The position numbers and the translations under genes were made by a program. Of a stretch of 60,185 nt of DNA, positions 56,090 through 60,185 are shown piece by piece. Position 1 is the stretch's first letter, and each line of letters starts with the position of its first letter. The stretch spans positions 1-60,185 of the forward strand of contig PBID01000009.1 in NCBI GenBank assembly GCA_002719675.1, written 5' to 3'. The stretch is from Chloroflexota bacterium (GTDB lineage: Bacteria; Chloroflexota; Dehalococcoidia; Lucifugimonadales; GCA-2719675). The notes beneath the pieces were generated by a model. The model ran no database searches. It was not told the origin of the DNA and saw only the letters and a program-made list of their open reading frames with translations.

Positions 56090-58771
56090 TTACTTACGTA
56101 TAGGTAGTTCTGCTCCAGATTGTGTAGGTAGGATGGCCATTTTTTCCTTTAGAGTTGCCGAGTCTAACCATGCATCGAATTCAACGTAGAATTCGTCAGG
56201 TGTTGTTCCAAATGTTTTAGTGAAGGCTGTCTCCCAGCTTCCTATTTCTTCTAGGCCAGCATAGAAGGCCTCCCAATCCCAACCACCAATCTTGTGATTA
56301 AGATAGGCAATTGCCCACGAACCTAAGTCATAGGACATATGGTGACAGCTTGAGTCTAGCTGAGCCAGTGTATATCCTATGCAATAAATTTTTCTGTTGT
56401 TCAATCCATCATAAAGTTTGTATTTCATATTATCTTCGAATTGCGATGTTCTAGGCCTAGCTCCAGGTATCACAACTCCGTTGTCGTCCAAGATTCTAAT
56501 GGTTCTATCTGCGTTGATTACTCTAACACGACCATCTAATTGGGCTTTATGTACGAAATATTGAGCCATAAATTCGGCACCGCCTTCGTGGAACCATTGA
56601 GGCCCTACAATTACCTTTCTGAAATCTTCATCTGTTGATTGGATATATGAAGATTGAACGCCATGGAAGTTTTCATGGAAGAATGATTTCCATTCATCAG
56701 CACCACCTCTACAAGCATATGGGCATTTCCAAACATAGTTAGTGTAGTTTTCTGGACTAAGGAATCCATGTCTCATTGATGCAGTGAAGAAGTTGTTACC
56801 CCTACTTCGGCTACCATTCCAACCTGCACCACTATTTGTTTGTAAGGTATCAATTGATTTTTGAGATATCTTACGGTATCCATCAAGTCCGTAGTCGGAG
56901 TTCAAGTTTTTGCTCTCACAATCTGTTTTTACTCTGCCGAATTTTTGTTCGTGTAAGTCACACATAACTGTTGATAGATTTTCACGAGCAGTAACGCTAG
57001 CACCCATTATCCAAAATTCAGATAATTGTCGGTGTCCCATATAGTGATAGCTAGCGACTAATCCTTCTACGGCCCAACCACACGAGTCAATTGGCAAATC
57101 ATTAGAACAATATACCTCTGGTGAGTAATCATGTGGTGTACTTGACCATTCAGGTACGGTTGCTGGAGGAGCAGCAAGAGTTGAAGATACACAATAAGTA
57201 TGAGTTCCTTTGTCTTCACATTTTGCTACGTCACCGATGTATTCCACTGTAGGATATGCAGGCAGAGAATAATCTGCAGGTAGTTTGATAGATGATTTTA
57301 CGAAAGCTACGAGCGGAGCAGGTGTTGATAATATAGCCAATTTTTCTTCTGTATTTGTTGAGTCTAACCATGAATCAAATTCTGAATAGAATACGTTAGG
57401 TTCTATTCCAAATGCTTTGACGAAGGATGTATTCCAGCCAAGTGTTTCTAGGTCAGTATAGAATGCTTGCCAATCAAATCCTCCCACCTTGTTATTAAGA
57501 TAAGCAACCCCCCATGCACCTAAGTCTTCTTCCATATTATTACAGTATCTATATTCACCTAGTGTTTGGTTTTGGCAAGTAGATTTCCTGTTATTTAAAC
57601 CATCTAAAATTTTCTCTTTCATATTGTCTTCGAATTTGTATGTCCTAGGTTTGGAACCACGTTCTGGACTTCTCTTTGCAACGGTTCTGTCTGCGTTGAT
57701 TACTCTGACAAGACCGTCTTTACGAGCCTTATCAAGATATGACTGTGCCAGAAATTCGGCTGCACCTTCAGTCCACCATTGAGGTCCTGTTGTGTCAGTA
57801 GAATCTCTAACCTGCCAATCTTGTGATCCTATGAAAGACTGTCGAATTGTATGGAAAACTTCCCGAAAAATTTCCTTTTGAGCTTCTGCTCCAGACATAC
57901 AATTCTTTGGGCAGTCCCAAGAGTAGTTAGAATAGTTATCTTTATTTAAAAAGCCTATAGCGATTGGAGATTCTATGTAGTGCATCAACCACCAACGGTT
58001 ACCTCTATATTTTACTTTTTGTGTAGGTGGTACCTTCTGTGACTGTGCTGTTTCAGATGCAACACGGAATGTTTCAAGTTCCATTTTGTTGCGATCCAAG
58101 TTTAGGCTTTCGCATTGTGCCTTATCTAACCTTTGAGTTATCTTTTTTGTTGCGTGTAGGTTACACATAACTGTTGATAAATTTTCCCGAGCATCAACAC
58201 TAGGTCCCACTACCCATAATTCAATTGAATTACGATGTCCAAAATATGATATGGCTACTTCTAATGCTTCTAAGTGCCAGCCACATGCTTCAACTGGGTA
58301 ATCATTAGAGCAAAATACTTCAGGTGAATAATCGTTTGCTTCTTTTGTCCATTCAGGTAGTGAGAAGTCTGCATTTAAGGAAAATATCTCTGTTGTTGGA
58401 GGGGCAAGTGTAGAAGATATGCAGTAAATATGTGTACCTTTATCTTCACATTTTGCTACTGGTCCCACATATTCAACTGGAGGATATCCTTCAGCATCAG
58501 CTTTAGCTTTAGCGGCGGCGGCATCAGCTTTAGCTTTAGCGGCGGCGGCATCAGCTTTAGTTTTAGCGGCGGCGGCATCAGCTTTAGCTTTGGCATCAGT
58601 TTCAGTTTTTTCTTGTGTAGCTTTAGTAGTTACAGGTGTAGCTGTAGGAGGTGGAGATGCAGTATCTTGAGGAGTAGTTGTTTCAGATTCTGTTGAACTA
58701 CAAGAAATAATAAATAAACTTAATGAGATTAACACGAATATGGTTTTATAAAAATTGTTATTGAACATCAA
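56090..58771 (-). CDS. Duplicated metallopeptidase-like lipoprotein
   Basis: 893 aa. Lipobox IISC (Cys24), an Ala/Lys/Asp repeat linker (about 59-95), then two similar halves of about 390 residues. Each starts YPxVEYxGxVAKCEDKGTH and contains a gluzincin-like core. The second half has HENFH (699-703) and WFHEGGAEF (Glu733). The first half has REVFH (303-307) and WWTEGAAEF (Glu339), so it has lost the first zinc His. Probably one active and one inactive domain. Extracytoplasmic, anchored; substrate unknown. Confidence 0.82.
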   Translation of the reverse strand: MMFNNNFYKTIFVLISLSLFIISCSSTESETTTPQDTASPPPTATPVTTKATQEKTETDAKAKADAAAAKTKADAAAAKAKADAAAAKAKADAEGYPPVEYVGPVAKCEDKGTHIYCISSTLAPPTTEIFSLNADFSLPEWTKEANDYSPEVFCSNDYPVEACGWHLEALEVAISYFGHRNSIELWVVGPSVDARENLSTVMCNLHATKKITQRLDKAQCESLNLDRNKMELETFRVASETAQSQKVPPTQKVKYRGNRWWLMHYIESPIAIGFLNKDNYSNYSWDCPKNCMSGAEAQKEIFREVFHTIRQSFIGSQDWQVRDSTDTTGPQWWTEGAAEFLAQSYLDKARKDGLVRVINADRTVAKRSPERGSKPRTYKFEDNMKEKILDGLNNRKSTCQNQTLGEYRYCNNMEEDLGAWGVAYLNNKVGGFDWQAFYTDLETLGWNTSFVKAFGIEPNVFYSEFDSWLDSTNTEEKLAILSTPAPLVAFVKSSIKLPADYSLPAYPTVEYIGDVAKCEDKGTHTYCVSSTLAAPPATVPEWSSTPHDYSPEVYCSNDLPIDSCGWAVEGLVASYHYMGHRQLSEFWIMGASVTARENLSTVMCDLHEQKFGRVKTDCESKNLNSDYGLDGYRKISQKSIDTLQTNSGAGWNGSRSRGNNFFTASMRHGFLSPENYTNYVWKCPYACRGGADEWKSFFHENFHGVQSSYIQSTDEDFRKVIVGPQWFHEGGAEFMAQYFVHKAQLDGRVRVINADRTIRILDDNGVVIPGARPRTSQFEDNMKYKLYDGLNNRKIYCIGYTLAQLDSSCHHMSYDLGSWAIAYLNHKIGGWDWEAFYAGLEEIGSWETAFTKTFGTTPDEFYVEFDAWLDSATLKEKMAILPTQSGAELPIRK
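58497..58577 (-). repeat. 27-bp tandem repeat (three units) encoding KAKADAAAA-type linker
   Basis: Three 27-bp units, GC-rich against the local background because of Ala GCC/GCG codons, form a helical Ala/Lys/Asp linker behind the lipid anchor of the preceding protein. A partial unit follows. Confidence 0.85.
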
Positions 58772-58925
58772 TATCTCTCCAAGAATTGTTTAAAGTCTTA
58801 ACGAATACACCCGATATGATGAAAAAATAGTGATAAATAGACACTAAAAAATTTTCATTGGCGGTATCCTAATTAGATTTACGGTGATAGTCAATGTTTT
58901 TCACAGATCAATCTGATTATTTTTA

Positions 58926-59906
58926 TTATTGATTGATTGCTTGAATTATTGCTTTAATGTAGCCATAGCAAAATGCAAATGAGACATTGTTAGGATCTGG
59001 CCCTGAGATTTTGGGAGTATGGTCGGGCATTAACATATATTTATATCCTACTTCTTTATATGCTTGTGCAGTTTTAAACATGTCTATATCGCCCTCGTCT
59101 GGAAAAGTTTCTTCGAATGCTAATTTTTTTCCAACGATGTTTCGAAAGTGAACATTAAATATTTTTTCTCTCTCTCCAAACCATTTAATTACATCAAAAA
59201 TTTCTGTTTTAGGATTGTCTAGCATTTCACAAATAGTTCCTTGGCAGAAATTTATCCCATGATATTTGCTTTCATGCATGAGGACAAATTTTTTCATGCC
59301 TTCTACTGTTCCAAGTACTCTTACTACTCCTTTATATCCTGGTGGTGTATATGGATCTTGTGGATGGCATGCAAGTCTAACTTTATATTCCTCTGCTACA
59401 GGGACAATATTTTTTAGTAAATAATCTATTCTTTCCCAATATTCATCTTCACTTATTGGGCCCCACTCAGGTATGGAAGTTTTGTCTTCTACTTGATCCC
59501 AGTAGAATGCAGATCGAATCGAATTACCCCTTCCCAATGTTGATTTTGTTCTCGGATATCCTATGATCATTAGTCTATATTTTATTGCTGGTATTCCAGC
59601 TAGTGCAGCATTTCTAATTATATTTTGACATATTTCAATTTCTCGGTCTCTTTCAGGAGATTTTCCAAGCAATATGTTGGGAGATTCTTGCTCAGGAGTT
59701 GCTCCTATAGGTAGCTGAACCATATCTAATTTGATTCCATAGCTTTCTACTTTTTCCCTGTATTTATTTAGGAAATCTACTGTCCATAAAGTGGGGTCTC
59801 CAGTCCCTGGTGGTGTAGGATATCCACATATATGATTAACTCCCAATTGAGCTAAAATTTGAAATTCAATCTCTGAGTTTGCTGGATATTGTGTTCCTAC
59901 ATACAT
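58926..59906 (-). CDS. Mannonate dehydratase-family enzyme (UxuA-like)
   Basis: 326 aa from ATG 59906; TTG at 59921 adds five residues. I prefer the ATG because GGAA lies about 9 nt upstream and the TTG has no Shine-Dalgarno. Marks are LAQLGVNHICGYPTPPG, RLACHPQDP, RVLGTVEGM, INFCQGT, NVHFRNI, DEGDIDM and MLMPDHTP. UxuA dehydrates D-mannonate. Shorter than typical UxuA, so a related sugar-acid substrate is possible. Confidence 0.88.
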   Translation of the reverse strand: MYVGTQYPANSEIEFQILAQLGVNHICGYPTPPGTGDPTLWTVDFLNKYREKVESYGIKLDMVQLPIGATPEQESPNILLGKSPERDREIEICQNIIRNAALAGIPAIKYRLMIIGYPRTKSTLGRGNSIRSAFYWDQVEDKTSIPEWGPISEDEYWERIDYLLKNIVPVAEEYKVRLACHPQDPYTPPGYKGVVRVLGTVEGMKKFVLMHESKYHGINFCQGTICEMLDNPKTEIFDVIKWFGEREKIFNVHFRNIVGKKLAFEETFPDEGDIDMFKTAQAYKEVGYKYMLMPDHTPKISGPDPNNVSFAFCYGYIKAIIQAINQ

Positions 59907-60077
59907 AAATTTATTTTCCAATTTGTTAAATTTTGTACATTATACATATGTTTTGTAGTCTACTCCAAATAATTTGGGACTAATATTATTAGGCTAAAAA
60001 TATCTTTAGGAATTAAAATCTTTTTTAGAGATTTATGTAGCACAAAAAAGTTTGCATTTTTATGGTCAGTTGAAAGG

Positions 60078-60156
60078 GCTGGCAGCAAAAGTCTCGTGTA
60101 AAAAACCTTGGGTGTATGTTAGCCACCAGCCCGTGTCCTTAATAATATATATAACG
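60078..60156. ncRNA. Possible structured RNA or stem at the window edge
   Basis: GGGCTGG pairs with CCAGCCC (7 bp) and, across a symmetric CA/CA internal loop, GC pairs with GC, enclosing roughly 40 nt. GC content is well above the surrounding intergenic DNA. I could not match it to tmRNA, SRP RNA, RNase P or a known riboswitch. Strand and limits are unknown. Confidence 0.3.
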
Positions 60157-60185
60157 ATTATTTGTGGAATTAGATATCAAACCAG

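Noticed and set aside
60060-60185. tmRNA, SRP RNA or RNase P at the right edge
   Set aside because: None of their conserved core sequences could be found in either strand; only a generic stem remains.

Overview
The window is AT-rich, densely coded bacterial DNA with genes on both strands. It holds no rRNA, CRISPR array, transposase or phage genes, and one tRNA gene, tRNA-Lys(UUU), without an encoded CCA. The gene content suggests a free-living, probably marine member of the Chloroflexota, perhaps close to the SAR202 group. The reasons are the proline/threonine-rich 'TPxPP' stalks, the many lipoproteins, and the mix of enolase-superfamily, luciferase-like, amidohydrolase, sulfatase, FAD-oxidoreductase and sugar-acid enzymes. 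This placement is an inference from gene content only.

Layout. 1-2640 (minus): an excisionase-type HTH gene, a coiled-coil gene and a large SPFH-like/TPR membrane protein that runs off the left edge. 2716-6145: a Fur-family regulator divergent from a zinc/manganese ABC uptake operon, with a Fur-like box between them. 6169-11920: an amidohydrolase, a BNR/sialidase-like protein, a second amidohydrolase, a TPR lipoprotein, a beta-sandwich-like protein, a membrane protein and a DUF2203 protein. 11940-13182: small membrane proteins and a lipoprotein. 13269-19100 (minus): a fatty-acid modification cluster (acyl-ACP desaturase-like, two CFA-synthase-family methyltransferases, FAD amine oxidase, DUF1365, DCC thiol oxidoreductase). 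19114-25481: membrane dipeptidase, a lipoprotein, a ThuA-like protein, then riboflavin genes ribD-ribE-ribBA-ribH behind dcd. 25579-28210: SIMPL lipoprotein, a probably acquired gene between two copies of the lepB 5' end, lepB and the tRNA. 28276-34590: a repeat-bearing lipoprotein, sulfatase, an SH3-like lipoprotein, MFS transporter and sugar isomerase. 34806-39060: membrane protein, zinc-ribbon proteins, a zinc-ribbon/GNAT fusion and three SH3-like lipoproteins. 39166-42575 (minus): betaine-type demethylation pair. 42992-51302: a catabolic operon (nitrilase, beta-sandwich-like protein, ABM-like protein, FAD oxidoreductase, enolase-superfamily enzyme, PQQ-type sugar dehydrogenase, LLM oxidoreductase) with an SH3-like lipoprotein at each end. 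51331-54300 (minus): a sulfur operon (TusA, rhodanese lipoprotein, YeeE/YedE transporter, TusA-like protein without CPxP) behind a structured leader that looks like an attenuator. 54525-59906: membrane protein, amidohydrolase, a duplicated metallopeptidase-like lipoprotein and a mannonate-dehydratase-family enzyme.

Four things stand out. (1) A dispersed family of eight small lipoproteins shares a C-terminal EGWTW-type, SH3-like domain. (2) The sulfur operon leader contains a promoter, a closed multi-stem fold and mutually exclusive anti-terminator/terminator pairings. (3) About 125 bp covering the lepB promoter and start is duplicated around an unrelated, less AT-rich gene. (4) Several genes have TATAAT 6-8 nt before the ATG, which implies frequent leaderless transcription.
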